A stretch of DNA of 64,000 nucleotides from Trinickia caryophylli (GTDB lineage: Bacteria > Pseudomonadota > Gammaproteobacteria > Burkholderiales > Burkholderiaceae), in the NCBI RefSeq assembly GCF_034424545.1, contig NZ_CP139971.1, forward strand, positions 186,001 through 250,000. Direction: 5' to 3'. Shown here one piece after another: positions 53,170-62,616 of the stretch (position 1 is the stretch's first letter; every line of letters begins with the position of its first letter). The translations under genes were made by a program, and so were the position numbers. The notes under the pieces are model-generated. The model searched no databases and was not told the origin of the DNA. It worked only from the letters and a program-made list of their open reading frames with translations.

Positions 53170-54423
53170 TCACTTCCTGTAGATGCGTTTGCGCGTGGTT
53201 TCGAGGCGCGCGAGGATCGCGTCGAGCTGGCTCGGGTCCGACACGAACTGCTGCATCGCCTTCATGCCTTCGTCGGCCATCTCCTTCGTCATGTCGCGGT
53301 CGTAGAATTGCGCGATGCCGCCCGTTGTCGACGAAAGCGTCTTGAAGCCGACCTTCGAGATCGGGTCCTGTGGTTCGGGCGCCTGATTGTTGGAGGGCAA
53401 CTGCCCCCAGCCCTTGGCAAGCTCGCCGTTTGTGGACGGTTGCTCCATGAAGGCGAGCAGACGCCGCGCGTCGGCCTTGTTCTTCGCCCTGGCCGGCATG
53501 ACGAGCACGTTGACGGGGCCGTCTTCGGCGACGGGCACAGCGGCATCGATGATGGGGAAGCGGAAATACCCCATTTGCTCGCGCGTGGATGCGGGCAGTC
53601 CTGCCGAGAAGAAGGTGCCCATCAGCAGCATTGCGGCTTTGCCGTTCACGAGCAGCGGGCTCGTGGAATCGACGTCGTAGGAAAGCGCGTTATCGATGAA
53701 GTAATGATTGTCGATGAGCGTCTTCCACGCCGTGTAGACCTTGCGCACGCGTGCATCGGTGTAGGGAACGTCGCCCGCCATCAACTCCTGGTGGAACGCA
53801 TAGCCGTTGATGCGCAGATCGAGATAGTCGAACCATGCGGCGAGCGTCCACGCATCGCGTGCCGGAACGGCGATCGGGGCGATACCCGCGGCCTTCAGTT
53901 TGCCGCAGTCTTCGAGAAATTGATCCCACGTAGCCGGCTCGCTCGTAATGCCGGCTTTCTTGAAGAGATCCTTGCGATAGAAGAACCCGTAGGCGTCATA
54001 ACCGAGCGGGGCGCTGTATTGCTTGCCCGCATAGGTCGACGATTGCTTCACCGAGGCATAGGTCTTGTCCCAGCCGTTATTCTTCCAATCTGCGCTGAGA
54101 TCTTCGAGCAGCCCGCGCCGCGCGAAGTAGGCCATGCGCTCGCCGTTGTGCCAGCTCAGCAGGTCGGGTGGATCTGTTGCGAGCCAGCCCGAGATCTGCA
54201 CTTTGTAGGCTTCCTCGCCCACGTACGACACTTTCAGGTCGACGTCGGGGTTGGCCTTGCGGAATTGATCGAATGCCTCCTGCCAGGTGGCGCGCTGATT
54301 GCCGCGCGCCGAAACCGTTACGTTCAACGTGGCGGCGAGGCTCGTGCCCGCGGCGGCGAGTGCGGCGCCGAGCGCGATTGCTTTGGCGCATACGCTCCAT
54401 TTCCGGTTCGTTCCGAATTTCAT
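53170..54423 (-). CDS. Carbohydrate ABC transporter substrate-binding protein
   Basis: 417 residues. Signal peptide about 1-31 (AKAIALGAALAAAGTSLAA). Family 1 extracellular solute-binding protein: TWQEAFDQFRKANPDVDLKV, PLGYDAYGFFYRKDLFKKAG, then MPARAKNKADARRLLAFME. Captures sugar in the periplasm, presumably galacto-oligosaccharides given the GH53 and GH42 neighbours. GGAG precedes the ATG. Confidence 0.93.
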   Translation of the reverse strand: MKFGTNRKWSVCAKAIALGAALAAAGTSLAATLNVTVSARGNQRATWQEAFDQFRKANPDVDLKVSYVGEEAYKVQISGWLATDPPDLLSWHNGERMAYFARRGLLEDLSADWKNNGWDKTYASVKQSSTYAGKQYSAPLGYDAYGFFYRKDLFKKAGITSEPATWDQFLEDCGKLKAAGIAPIAVPARDAWTLAAWFDYLDLRINGYAFHQELMAGDVPYTDARVRKVYTAWKTLIDNHYFIDNALSYDVDSTSPLLVNGKAAMLLMGTFFSAGLPASTREQMGYFRFPIIDAAVPVAEDGPVNVLVMPARAKNKADARRLLAFMEQPSTNGELAKGWGQLPSNNQAPEPQDPISKVGFKTLSSTTGGIAQFYDRDMTKEMADEGMKAMQQFVSDPSQLDAILARLETTRKRIYRK

Positions 54424-54473
54424 GGTTTGTCTCCTTTCTCCTTGATGGTGTTATGTCGTCGTCTATTGCGCCG

Positions 54474-55625
54474 TCATGCCAATACGTGGGCAGCGTGCTC
54501 GACGCGCAGCGCGTTGCCCGTTGCATCGAAGAGGTGGCAGTTCGTCTCGGACAGACGAAATGCATGCCGCGCGCCGCGCCGAATGTCGCAATCCCCGGGC
54601 AGTTTGGCGACGAGCGGCCGCCCGCCCGGCTGCTCGAGGTGCACGTAGCTCGCCTCGCCCAGTTGCTCGACGAGCAGCACGTCCCGGGAAATGGCGAGTT
54701 CGCCTGCGGCCTCGGGAATCAACGTCAGATGTTCCGGACGGATACCCAGCGTGACCGCCGCGCCCGCGTGGACGTCGGGCGTGGGCGTTCGGCCGTGCAG
54801 CGTCAACGGTTCGCCGCTGCCGTCAAGGCGCAGATGCAGCGCCGACGCGTCCGCCGAGACCACGCGGGCAGGCAGGAAGTTCATGCGCGGCGAGCCAATG
54901 AAGCCGGCCACGAAGAGATTGGCCGGCCGATGGTAGAGGTCGAGCGGCGCCCCCACCTGGGCAATGCTTCCGTATTTGGACACGTCGTCGCCGGCGCGCA
55001 GCAGGACGATCTTGTCCGCGAGGGTCATCGCCTCGATCTGATCGTGCGTGACGTAGACGGAGCTGGCCTTTTCGAAGCGCGCGTGCAATCGCGCGATCTC
55101 GATGCGGGTTTGCCCGCGCAGAGCGGCGTCGAGATTCGAAAGCGGTTCGTCGAAGAGGAACACGCGCGGCTCACGTACGATCGCCCGGCCGATTGCCACG
55201 CGCTGCCGTTGGCCGCCCGAAAGTGCGCGCGGTTTGCGATCGAGCAGGGTATCGAGCTGAAGCGCACGCGCAGCCTCCTCGACGCGGCGCCGAATCTCGC
55301 GCTCGGGCAGCTTGGCGATGCGCAACCCGAACGCCATGTTGTCGAAGACCGTCATATGCGGGAACAGCGCATAGCTTTGGAACACCATGGCCACGCCGCG
55401 CTCGGCAGGTGGCGTTTCGTTCATGCGCTCGCCGTCGATGCGCAGTTCCCCATCGCTGAGTTCCTCGAGGCCGGCAATAATCCGCAGCAGCGTGGATTTG
55501 CCGCAACCCGACGGGCCGAGAAACACGCAGAACTCGTGCTCGCCGATTTCAAGATTGACGTCGCTGAGCACGGGTGCGTGCTGAGCGTAGCGTTTCGATA
55601 CCCGATCGAGCGTGATCGTTGCCAT
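54474..55625 (-). CDS. Sugar ABC transporter ATP-binding protein (UgpC/MalK/MsmX type)
   Basis: 383 residues from ATG 55625. Walker A GPSGCGKST, signature LSGGQRQRVAIG, Walker B VFLFDEPLSNLD, switch His in VYVTHDQIEAM, and a C-terminal TOBE region (LGIRPEHLTLIPE). First gene of the importer operon, 42 bases downstream of a LacI-type operator. Confidence 0.94.
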   Translation of the reverse strand: MATITLDRVSKRYAQHAPVLSDVNLEIGEHEFCVFLGPSGCGKSTLLRIIAGLEELSDGELRIDGERMNETPPAERGVAMVFQSYALFPHMTVFDNMAFGLRIAKLPEREIRRRVEEAARALQLDTLLDRKPRALSGGQRQRVAIGRAIVREPRVFLFDEPLSNLDAALRGQTRIEIARLHARFEKASSVYVTHDQIEAMTLADKIVLLRAGDDVSKYGSIAQVGAPLDLYHRPANLFVAGFIGSPRMNFLPARVVSADASALHLRLDGSGEPLTLHGRTPTPDVHAGAAVTLGIRPEHLTLIPEAAGELAISRDVLLVEQLGEASYVHLEQPGGRPLVAKLPGDCDIRRGARHAFRLSETNCHLFDATGNALRVEHAAHVLA

Positions 55626-55666
55626 GCTGCCGTGTCTCCATCCGATACGCCGTCCGCCCAATAGGC

Positions 55667-55682
55667 ATTTAAGCGCTTAAAT
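55667..55682. promoter_or_regulatory. LacI-family operator before the importer operon
   Basis: ATTTAAGCGCTTAAAT, a 16-bp perfect palindrome, sits between the divergent ATPase gene and the LacI-family gene. It is identical in its core to the site at 46661-46680. It probably represses the importer and enzyme operon and may also affect the regulator. Confidence 0.8.
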
Positions 55683-55875
55683 TTTTGTACCGAACAGGGC
55701 CGTCTCGTCTTACCATCACGGTATCCCTGCAACTCGGCGTGAAAGAAAAGTAGCGCAGCCGTGAAGGGCGTGCAACTTTTGAGACGCTGTCCCAATATAT
55801 GAGCGAAAACGTTTTGGCCGAGTCGGAGTATTGGCTCACCGGTCCCTATTCAGCGAGCGATGCGACGAGGTGGTC

Positions 55876-56904
55876 ATGGTGACGCTTGCGGAGGTCGCAC
55901 GTCACGCACAGGTGACCGCGGCCACTGTGTCGAACGTGCTGCGCAATCCGCAAAAGGTGAAGCCGAGCACGGTCGAGCGCGTCATGGTCGCCATTCGCGA
56001 ACTCGGCTATCGCCCGAATCTGACCGCACGCGCGCTCGCCGAAGGCCGCACGCCAACCTTGGCGCTGATGCTTTCGAACATCTCGAATCCGTTCTACCCG
56101 GAGTTCGTGCTTGCCGCCGAGCGCGAGGCACGCAAGCGCGGCTACTTTCTCCTCGTTTGCAATACCGACGACGACTCGGCCATTACGCGCGCCTATCTCG
56201 GGCAGGTCGCGGGCACGCTCGCCGCCGGGGTGCTCGTGATGAATACCGATCTGGCCGAGCGAGAACTGGGCGAGGTATCGAAAAAGGGCGTGCCCGTCGT
56301 GCTCTGCATGTGGGAGCAGGTGCGCGCCTCGCTCGCACTGCCTTGCGTGACGGTGGACTTCGCGGCGGCGGGCGCGTTGGCCGCCGAGCATCTTTTCGCG
56401 CTCGGGCATCGGAAGATCGGCGTGCTCGTTGGCGAGGGCTCCGGCGGGCCGCAATCGGTGCGGCTGGGCGGCTTCGGCCAGGCGCTTGCGGCGCGTGCCA
56501 GGAATCTCGCGCCGGCCGCCGTGGAGCACGCACACGACTCCATCGAAGGCGGTTATGAAGCAGCTGCCGCGATGCTGCGCTCACGTCCGGCGCTAACGGC
56601 GATCTTTGCCACGAACGATCTGATGGCGATCGGCGCGATGCAGGCCGCGGCGGATATGGGGCGGCGCGTGCCCGACGATCTGTCGGTGATGGGGCTGACG
56701 GACATTCCGCTCGCGCGCCAATTCCGCCCTGCGCTGACGACGGTGCGGTTTCCCACGGCCCAGATCGCGGCGCGCTCGATCGTGCTCGCAATCGATATGC
56801 TCAACGGCGAGCAACCCTTGCACAGCATCTTTGCCGTACCTTCGCCCGAACTCGTCGTTCGCGGTTCGACCGGCGCCGCGCCGCGCAAACGCGCGCACGG
56901 CTGA
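55876..56904 (+). CDS. LacI-family transcriptional regulator of the galactan locus
   Basis: 342 residues from ATG 55876 (GAGG upstream). N-terminal helix-turn-helix and hinge: TLAEVARHAQVTAATVSNVL, RELGYRPNLTARALAEG. The periplasmic-binding-protein-like effector domain follows (LALMLSNISNPFYPEF, IFATNDLMAIGAMQAA). Divergent from the importer operon with the palindrome in between. Expected to release DNA when it binds galactose or a galacto-oligosaccharide; the ligand is inferred. Confidence 0.92.
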   Translation: MVTLAEVARHAQVTAATVSNVLRNPQKVKPSTVERVMVAIRELGYRPNLTARALAEGRTPTLALMLSNISNPFYPEFVLAAEREARKRGYFLLVCNTDDDSAITRAYLGQVAGTLAAGVLVMNTDLAERELGEVSKKGVPVVLCMWEQVRASLALPCVTVDFAAAGALAAEHLFALGHRKIGVLVGEGSGGPQSVRLGGFGQALAARARNLAPAAVEHAHDSIEGGYEAAAAMLRSRPALTAIFATNDLMAIGAMQAAADMGRRVPDDLSVMGLTDIPLARQFRPALTTVRFPTAQIAARSIVLAIDMLNGEQPLHSIFAVPSPELVVRGSTGAAPRKRAHG

Positions 56905-57360
56905 TCTCAGGCGTGCGCGCACAGGCTTCGGGCTTGCGCGCATCTGCTTTCGCTTCCTTCTCATCAGTACTCCCGATCGACGATATCAGCAGGCGATACG
57001 CGATCGGCGCCCATACGAGAATTAAATAAAAAGATCAATTCTGATAATGGATGGATCAATTTCTTTATTGAATGTAACAATTGTTTTGTATCTGGAGACG
57101 TTTGTTGAGGATTGCCCCATTGGCTGTGATGGCAACGGAGAAACGATTGTTAACAATTCCAGAGGAATTCGTTGGATCGGGAAAAATTCTTACTATATGC
57201 GGATTTTTCGGATATGATGCAAAGACCTGTTCACCCACCGAACGGTGGGCGAACAGTTGGGGGATTCATTGATAACGAAAATCGAACGGCCGATGTCAGA
57301 CGGGGTAGCGGTGCTATCTGATTTTTAACGCTTCACATAGATGAAGGCATCATAAGTCTC
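56905..57360. other. AT-rich intergenic region before the serine recombinase
   Basis: About 455 bases, AT-rich from 57010. A 63-codon frame at 57081-57272 (MFCIWRRLLRIAPLAVMATE...) has no ribosome site and I do not trust it. GATCAATT occurs twice at about 57034 and 57054. A strong hairpin lies at 57227-57256. The region looks foreign. Confidence 0.4.
57227..57256. repeat. 13-bp inverted repeat upstream of the recombinase
   Basis: CTGTTCACCCACC and GGTGGGCGAACAG pair with one mismatch around a 4-base loop. It lies 105 bases before the recombinase start and could be a terminator remnant or part of a recombination (res/inv) site; only one copy is seen. Confidence 0.55.
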
Positions 57361-57963
57361 ATGCGATCCGACAGAATAAAGATTGGCTATGCCAGAGTCT
57401 CGACAGACGAGCAGCATCTCGATATGCAATTGAAGGCGCTGAGCGACTACGGGTGTACGGCTGTCTATACTGATAAAGGGTTTTCTGGCGCGAGGTTCGA
57501 CCGCCCCGGGTTGCTCGAGGCGCTTGCGGCGCTCAAGGGTGGCGGTACGCTTGTCGTGTTCAGGCTGGACCGGCTGGGGCGCTCCCTGCGGCATCTGGCA
57601 GCTCTGGTAAGCGATCTGGACAAGCAGAAGGTACGGCTCGTTTCGCTCAGCGAGTATATTGATACCGGTTCGTCGAGCGGGCGCTTCACGTTTCACATGC
57701 TTGCGGCGATGGCCGAATTCGAGCGTGGCTTGATCAGCGAGCGAACGCGGGCGGGGATGGCCGCGGCGCGCGAGCGCGGCAGTGCGATCGGTAGGCCGAG
57801 CGTATTGACGGAAGAACAACGCGAGCAAGCGCGTGCATTGCTGCAGTCCCATTCGACCGAATTCGTTGCACAAACGTTCAACGTCCACGAGCGGACGTTG
57901 AGGCGGCACTTGCGAACGCGCAATGCATTGCAGGACGCTGCGATATCGAACAATTGCACTTGA
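57361..57963 (+). CDS. Serine recombinase (resolvase/invertase family)
   Basis: 200 residues. Catalytic serine in GYARVSTDEQHLDMQL, dimer and active-site Arg region in FRLDRLGRSLRHLAALV, and SGRFTFHMLAAMAEFERGLI before the long E helix. The C-terminal helix-turn-helix (FVAQTFNVHERTLRRHL) is short. Size fits a small Tn3-type resolvase or DNA invertase. No transposase or second recombination site is visible. A short frame begins at TTG overlapping its stop. Confidence 0.92.
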   Translation: MRSDRIKIGYARVSTDEQHLDMQLKALSDYGCTAVYTDKGFSGARFDRPGLLEALAALKGGGTLVVFRLDRLGRSLRHLAALVSDLDKQKVRLVSLSEYIDTGSSSGRFTFHMLAAMAEFERGLISERTRAGMAAARERGSAIGRPSVLTEEQREQARALLQSHSTEFVAQTFNVHERTLRRHLRTRNALQDAAISNNCT

Positions 57964-58644
57964 AATGGGCGCAGGCCCGCGCGGGAACCGATGTGGGTAT
58001 TCGGTTACCGCCGGAATTGATGGATCAAATTAATCGTATGCCATCGTCGCGCGCAATTGCGGCAACATTTCCAGGTAATGCACTATAAGCCTCTATGCGT
58101 TGCATGACGTCTTGCAGCAGCGCGAGATTTGAACGCTATGATCAGGTGTTGAGTCGCCGCTGCCCGACCTCGGTGGCGAAGAAGCGGCCATGTGAATGAA
58201 GCACGGCCCCAATTTCCGTAAGACCATGCAGCCGGTGCGTCAGCGCCCGGGCCTGCTTCCGGATCCCCAGCGGCGCAATAATCGTACGCAGGTCCAGGTC
58301 GGGCGGCGTATCCCTCCGTCCGGCCTTGAACCAGCCCGCCGCACGCATATCGATTTGCGAGTGCGATGCGGTCTTCGGTGGGGCAAGTGACGGTTAACGC
58401 AGGCGCGCTTTCGTGCCACGCGGCCAAAAAGCAGAGGGCCGATTGCTGCGGCCGACGAAAACCGCACCCTGGTGCAAGCTAATGTTCGGAAAATCCCGAC
58501 AATGGGGCGGAATTTGCGTTCGCATGACGAAAAAGCGCCTGATGCGGTATCCGGCAGGCGCTCACTTCTCGCGATCGCGCAAGCAACTTGAAATGCGGTG
58601 GCCGGGTACTCTATGCTTCACGGCTGGCTCTTCGAGGGGAAAGC
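57964..58644. other. Intergenic region with a possible remnant ORF after the recombinase
   Basis: About 680 bases. A 42-codon frame (57960-58088) starts TTG, overlapping the recombinase stop, and includes VGIRLPPELMDQINRMPSS, reminiscent of a ribbon-helix-helix N-terminus; it is short and may be a scrap. The remainder shows no convincing gene. The last 60 bases hold the promoter and ribosome site of the LysR gene. Confidence 0.3.
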
Positions 58645-59619
58645 ATGGACCGCATTCAAGCAATGGAAGTATTCACGCGTGTGGTCGACGCCAACAGTTT
58701 TACGCGAGCGGCCGATACGCTCGGCATGCCGCGTGCCTCGGTTACCACGATCATCCAGAATCTCGAGGCATTGCTCGGCGTGCGCCTGATGCACCGGACC
58801 ACGCGGCGTCTTTCCCTGACGCCCGACGGTGCGGCTTATTACGAGCATTGCATCAAGATCCTCGCGGAAATTGCCGAAGCGGACGCGAGTTTTCAGGCCG
58901 GCAAGCGCAAGCCGAGCGGGCTGTTGCGCGTGCACATGCCGACGTCGCTCGGGCACCGGCTCGTTATTCCGGAACTGCCGATCTTTCGCCAGCGCTATCC
59001 CGACGTCACGCTCGACGTCGGCTTGTCGGACCGGGCCGTCGATCCGGTGGAGGAAGGCGTCGACTGCATGGTACGCATCGGGCCGCTGGAGGATTCGTCG
59101 ATGGTCGCGCGCCGAATCGGCGTGCTCAAGCGCGTGACGTGCGGCTCGCCCGGCTACCTCGCGCACTATGGCGAGCCGAAAGACATCCATGAACTGCCGA
59201 TGCACTACGCGGTGAATTTCAGGGCCAGCCAGGGCGCGCGGCCCGTGCCTTGGGTGTTCATGATCGATGGCAAGCCGGTGGAGGTGCCGATGAACGGCAC
59301 GGTCACCGTCAACGACTCCGATGCCTACGTGACCTGCGGGCTGGCGGGGTTCGGCCTCATTCAGCCCACGCTCTTCATGGTCCTGCCGCAATTGCTCGAC
59401 GGCTCGCTGAAGGAAGTGCTGCCGGGGTTGAATCCGAAGCCGAAGCCAATTTCGATCGTCTATCCGCACAATCGGCACCTGTCGGCCAAAGTGCGCGTAT
59501 TCGCCGATTGGATCGCCGAGTTGTTCGAATCGATGCCGGCCCTGGAAGGCAGCGAGGACTGGCGTCGAAGCGCGGCGAAAGCAGCGGGGCACGAAAGCCG
59601 CAGCCACGTCGCCGCTTGA
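58645..59619 (+). CDS. LysR-family transcriptional regulator (CrgA-type effector domain)
   Basis: 324 residues from ATG 58645, chosen for GAGGGGAAAG upstream. Helix-turn-helix: NSFTRAADTLGMPRASVTTI. The effector domain begins GLLRVHMPTSLGHRLVIPEL and includes VDCMVRIGPLEDSS and GSPGYLAHYG, as in the large CrgA/DsdC-like group. Target genes are unknown; the adjacent GNAT gene is on the same strand 117 bases downstream. Confidence 0.92.
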   Translation: MDRIQAMEVFTRVVDANSFTRAADTLGMPRASVTTIIQNLEALLGVRLMHRTTRRLSLTPDGAAYYEHCIKILAEIAEADASFQAGKRKPSGLLRVHMPTSLGHRLVIPELPIFRQRYPDVTLDVGLSDRAVDPVEEGVDCMVRIGPLEDSSMVARRIGVLKRVTCGSPGYLAHYGEPKDIHELPMHYAVNFRASQGARPVPWVFMIDGKPVEVPMNGTVTVNDSDAYVTCGLAGFGLIQPTLFMVLPQLLDGSLKEVLPGLNPKPKPISIVYPHNRHLSAKVRVFADWIAELFESMPALEGSEDWRRSAAKAAGHESRSHVAA

Positions 59620-59736
59620 CGGCATCCGCGCAAGGGGGCATTCGATTCGCTGCCGGCGCGCAATCGCATGCCCCGCAGCAGTGCAGGTATTCATTCAACG
59701 CTATTTCCGACTTGCAATCGAGCCACCGTCATACAT

Positions 59737-60171
59737 ATGGAAACCGAGGCATTGCGCATCTCCGAAGACAAGAGCGAACTCGACATCGAGCTCATTCACA
59801 CGTTCTTGCGCGATCATGCCCCGTGGGCGAGGGGCATTCCACGTGAAATCGTCGAACGCGCAATAGAAGGCTCGTTGTGCTTCGGGGCCTATCTCGGCAA
59901 GCGGCAGGTCGGATTCGCCCGCCTCGTCACGGATCTGGCGACGGTCGGCTATCTCTGCGACGTATTCGTGCTGCCGGAGTTTCGTTCCCGCGGATATGCC
60001 GGGGCGCTCATGCATCACATCTTCGATTCCGAGCGGCTCAAGGTGCTCCGGCGAATCGTTCTCGTCACGACCGATGCGCATGGCGTCTATCGGCCGCATG
60101 GCTTTCACGAACTCGAGCATCCCGAGCGGTATATGGAATTGCATCGGCCCGACGTGTATGCGGCGCCATGA
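59737..60171 (+). CDS. GNAT-family N-acetyltransferase
   Basis: 144 residues from ATG 59737. The acetyl-CoA motif is in VFVLPEFRSRGYAGALMHHI, with VGFARLVTDLATVGYLCDVF before it and GVYRPHGFHELEHPERYMEL at the end. The family acetylates small molecules or proteins; no substrate can be named. Confidence 0.9.
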   Translation: METEALRISEDKSELDIELIHTFLRDHAPWARGIPREIVERAIEGSLCFGAYLGKRQVGFARLVTDLATVGYLCDVFVLPEFRSRGYAGALMHHIFDSERLKVLRRIVLVTTDAHGVYRPHGFHELEHPERYMELHRPDVYAAP

Positions 60172-60188
60172 ACGGTGGCGCTGTCGAC

Positions 60189-62507
60189 TTACGGATAGTC
60201 CGAGAAAGGCGATTGCGAAGCCGGCGAAGATGTGGCGGTGTAGCCGGGAATGCGCTGTGCGAATTCGCTGGCAAGCCCATTGTCCACTTTGGATAATCCC
60301 TTCAACTGAAGCTGCATCAGCACGCGTGTGCCGCTGCTCGCGGACGAACTGCTCGTGGCTTGCGTGTATTTTTCCAGCGCAAGGCCGATAGCCCAGCAGT
60401 CGGCATCGTATTGAAAGCCGACGAGGCCAGCGATCAGGCGATGCGTGACCAGGTCGTAATTCAGCCGCGCGACGCCCGAGGCCCCCCGGAAGACCGGCCA
60501 TTGCGACGAGACAACGAACTGGTTGACGGGCGTATCGTCGAGCGTTGCGGTACCCCGGTTGTAGCGGTAGGCCGCATTGAGCACGTGGCGCTCCGCCGGT
60601 GTCCAGCCGAATCCTACGGTGGCACGCGAAAGGTAGTGGTTGACCTGGCTATATGCGAGCGACTGCTCCGCCGAGACGCCAGCGCCGATCCGATATGACG
60701 CCCCGACGATGAGGTTCGTGCGAGCCGCTTCGGCCGCGGCTGCGCCATCGGTCAACGTCACGCGCGGTGCGTGGAAGTCGTATTGCTGTGCGAGCACGAA
60801 GCGCGCACGCTCTTCGCCGCTTTCCGGTTCGATGAAGCGTGTGGTGAGGGCCGCGGTCACGCGATGGGTGTCCGATACGCGGTCGTTGCCGATGAAGCTG
60901 TTGGACGTGAAAATTTCCGCGAGGCCGAGATCCGCTTCGGCGGTATCGAAAAGCGGCGCGAAGCGTTGATCGCGGTATGGCGTATAGACGTAATAGAGCC
61001 GGGGCTCGAGCGTCTGCACGAAAGCGTGTCCGAACAAGCGAACCGGGCGCTCGAAGCGCATGCCCGAGTCGAGGCTCAGCGTCGGCACATTCGCATTGAA
61101 CGTTTTCGGCTGACCGCTCGGCGCGTCCGCGCCGATGGACGTCAGGTCGTACGACGCGAAGTGCCACTGCAGTTTCGGCGTGAGAAACCAGCCCGGCCGG
61201 ACGATCGAATAGCTGACGTACGGATCGAAAACGAAGCGCGAGCCCTGCGTCGCATCGGCTGTCGCAATCGTGAATCGGGTGACATCGGCCTGTGCGCCGA
61301 AGTCGAAACCCGCGAGGTCGTAGTGCGCGTAGCGCACGTTGATTTGCGGATCGCGGTTGTATGTCGAGCTGTCGGTGAACGACTGCCAATGCTGTTCGCG
61401 CGCCAGGACCGTCCACGGCCCGTCGCTATAGACGATGCCGGCTTCTTGTTGGTAAAGCGTGGTGGACGTGGTCGAATAGGACGACTGTCCGCCCAGATCG
61501 GTCGCGACCGTCGCATCCGATACGCGGTTGTAGTTCACGTAGGCCGAGAGGCCGGATGCGATCGTCCAGTCTTGGCGCAGCGCGATCGAATAGCGCTTCG
61601 TCTTCGTGAGCGCATCGTCGGGCAGGTAGAGCACATTGAATTCACCGCTGTAGCGCGCGCCGAGATAGCGGTAATTCGCGTCCAGCAATGCGCCTCGCTT
61701 GCTCATGAGTCTGGGCGTAAGCGTCAGGTCGTAGTTGGGCGCAAGGTTCAGGTAATAGGGAAGCGTCAGATCGTAGCCGTTGCTCGAGCTGAGCGAAAAC
61801 GTCGGCGCCAGCAGGCCGCTGCGGCGCTCGTTCGACAGCGGAAACGAGAGCCACGGGCTCGCGAACAACGGCACGCCTTCGAAGAAGAGCACGCCATCGC
61901 GCGCGACCCCCGTTCCGCTTGCGTTGTCGACGTCGAAGCGCGATGCCGTCAGATACCAGTCCGGCCGCGCTTCACAGGCGCAGGTCGAATAGGTCGCCTC
62001 ATGCGCGCTGAAGCGATCTTGATCCACGAGATCGATGCGTTTCGCGGAGCCCCATCCGTTCGTCATGGTGAAGCGGTACTTGGGCACCGTAATGTAGCCT
62101 TGGTTGGCTTCTACACGCAAATGCGCCTCGGGACCGAGAAAGACATTTCCGGTATCTGCGATCCGCACATGACCGTAGGCATCGGCCACGTCGCTGTCGA
62201 CGGAATAATGCAGGGCGTCGGCCTTGATGGCAGACGATGCGCGCCGCAGTTCGGCGTCGCCCTTCGCCGCGACGTCGGCGCCGTCGCTTTGCGTCGCCAG
62301 CAGACCGGAGACGAACACGGCCGGGTGCTGCCCGGGCTGTGCGGGGTGCCGCTCGAGCGTTGGCGCGAGGCACAGGCCACGTTCGTCGCTCAGGCGCTCG
62401 CATTCCGTTGCCGGAGTGGCGCTTTGCGCAAGTGCGAGTACGGGACGTAGCGCGGGGCGGAGCGCGCAGGCAGCAACAACGAGAAAAACGATGCGCCTCA
62501 CGCGCAT
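60189..62507 (-). CDS. lptD: LptD-family LPS assembly outer membrane protein, probable paralogue
   Basis: 772 residues from ATG 62507, with a signal peptide (RIVFLVVAACALRPALRPVL). The N-terminal OstA/LptD jellyroll domain (AAKGDAELRRASSAIKADAL, YSVDSDVADAYGHVRI) is followed by a 26-strand barrel domain (SPWLSFPLSNERRSGLLAPT, LYYVYTPYRDQRFAPLFDTA, FNYDL-type strands). Cys-Ala-Cys in STCACEARPD and Cys near the end (YDADCWAIGL) fit the disulfide-linked pairs of LptD. Inserts LPS into the outer leaflet. The usual partners surA and pdxA are not next to it, so it may be a second copy. Confidence 0.88.
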   Translation of the reverse strand: MRVRRIVFLVVAACALRPALRPVLALAQSATPATECERLSDERGLCLAPTLERHPAQPGQHPAVFVSGLLATQSDGADVAAKGDAELRRASSAIKADALHYSVDSDVADAYGHVRIADTGNVFLGPEAHLRVEANQGYITVPKYRFTMTNGWGSAKRIDLVDQDRFSAHEATYSTCACEARPDWYLTASRFDVDNASGTGVARDGVLFFEGVPLFASPWLSFPLSNERRSGLLAPTFSLSSSNGYDLTLPYYLNLAPNYDLTLTPRLMSKRGALLDANYRYLGARYSGEFNVLYLPDDALTKTKRYSIALRQDWTIASGLSAYVNYNRVSDATVATDLGGQSSYSTTSTTLYQQEAGIVYSDGPWTVLAREQHWQSFTDSSTYNRDPQINVRYAHYDLAGFDFGAQADVTRFTIATADATQGSRFVFDPYVSYSIVRPGWFLTPKLQWHFASYDLTSIGADAPSGQPKTFNANVPTLSLDSGMRFERPVRLFGHAFVQTLEPRLYYVYTPYRDQRFAPLFDTAEADLGLAEIFTSNSFIGNDRVSDTHRVTAALTTRFIEPESGEERARFVLAQQYDFHAPRVTLTDGAAAAEAARTNLIVGASYRIGAGVSAEQSLAYSQVNHYLSRATVGFGWTPAERHVLNAAYRYNRGTATLDDTPVNQFVVSSQWPVFRGASGVARLNYDLVTHRLIAGLVGFQYDADCWAIGLALEKYTQATSSSSASSGTRVLMQLQLKGLSKVDNGLASEFAQRIPGYTATSSPASQSPFSDYP

Positions 62508-62616
62508 GCGTCGATATCTGCGTGAGTTCAAGGCAAGAAAAATATAAGAGCCGGGCGGAGCGTGCGCGAATCCGTGCGAGAGCGCGGAAGGAAAGAGGGC
62601 CTGTTGACGAACTCGG

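Noticed and set aside
57081..57272. 63-codon frame before the recombinase
   Set aside because: No ribosome site, no recognisable pattern, and it runs through the hairpin at 57227-57256.
60771..62450. 559-codon plus-strand frame opposite the LptD homologue
   Set aside because: No domain match apparent and composition typical of antisense GC-rich frames.
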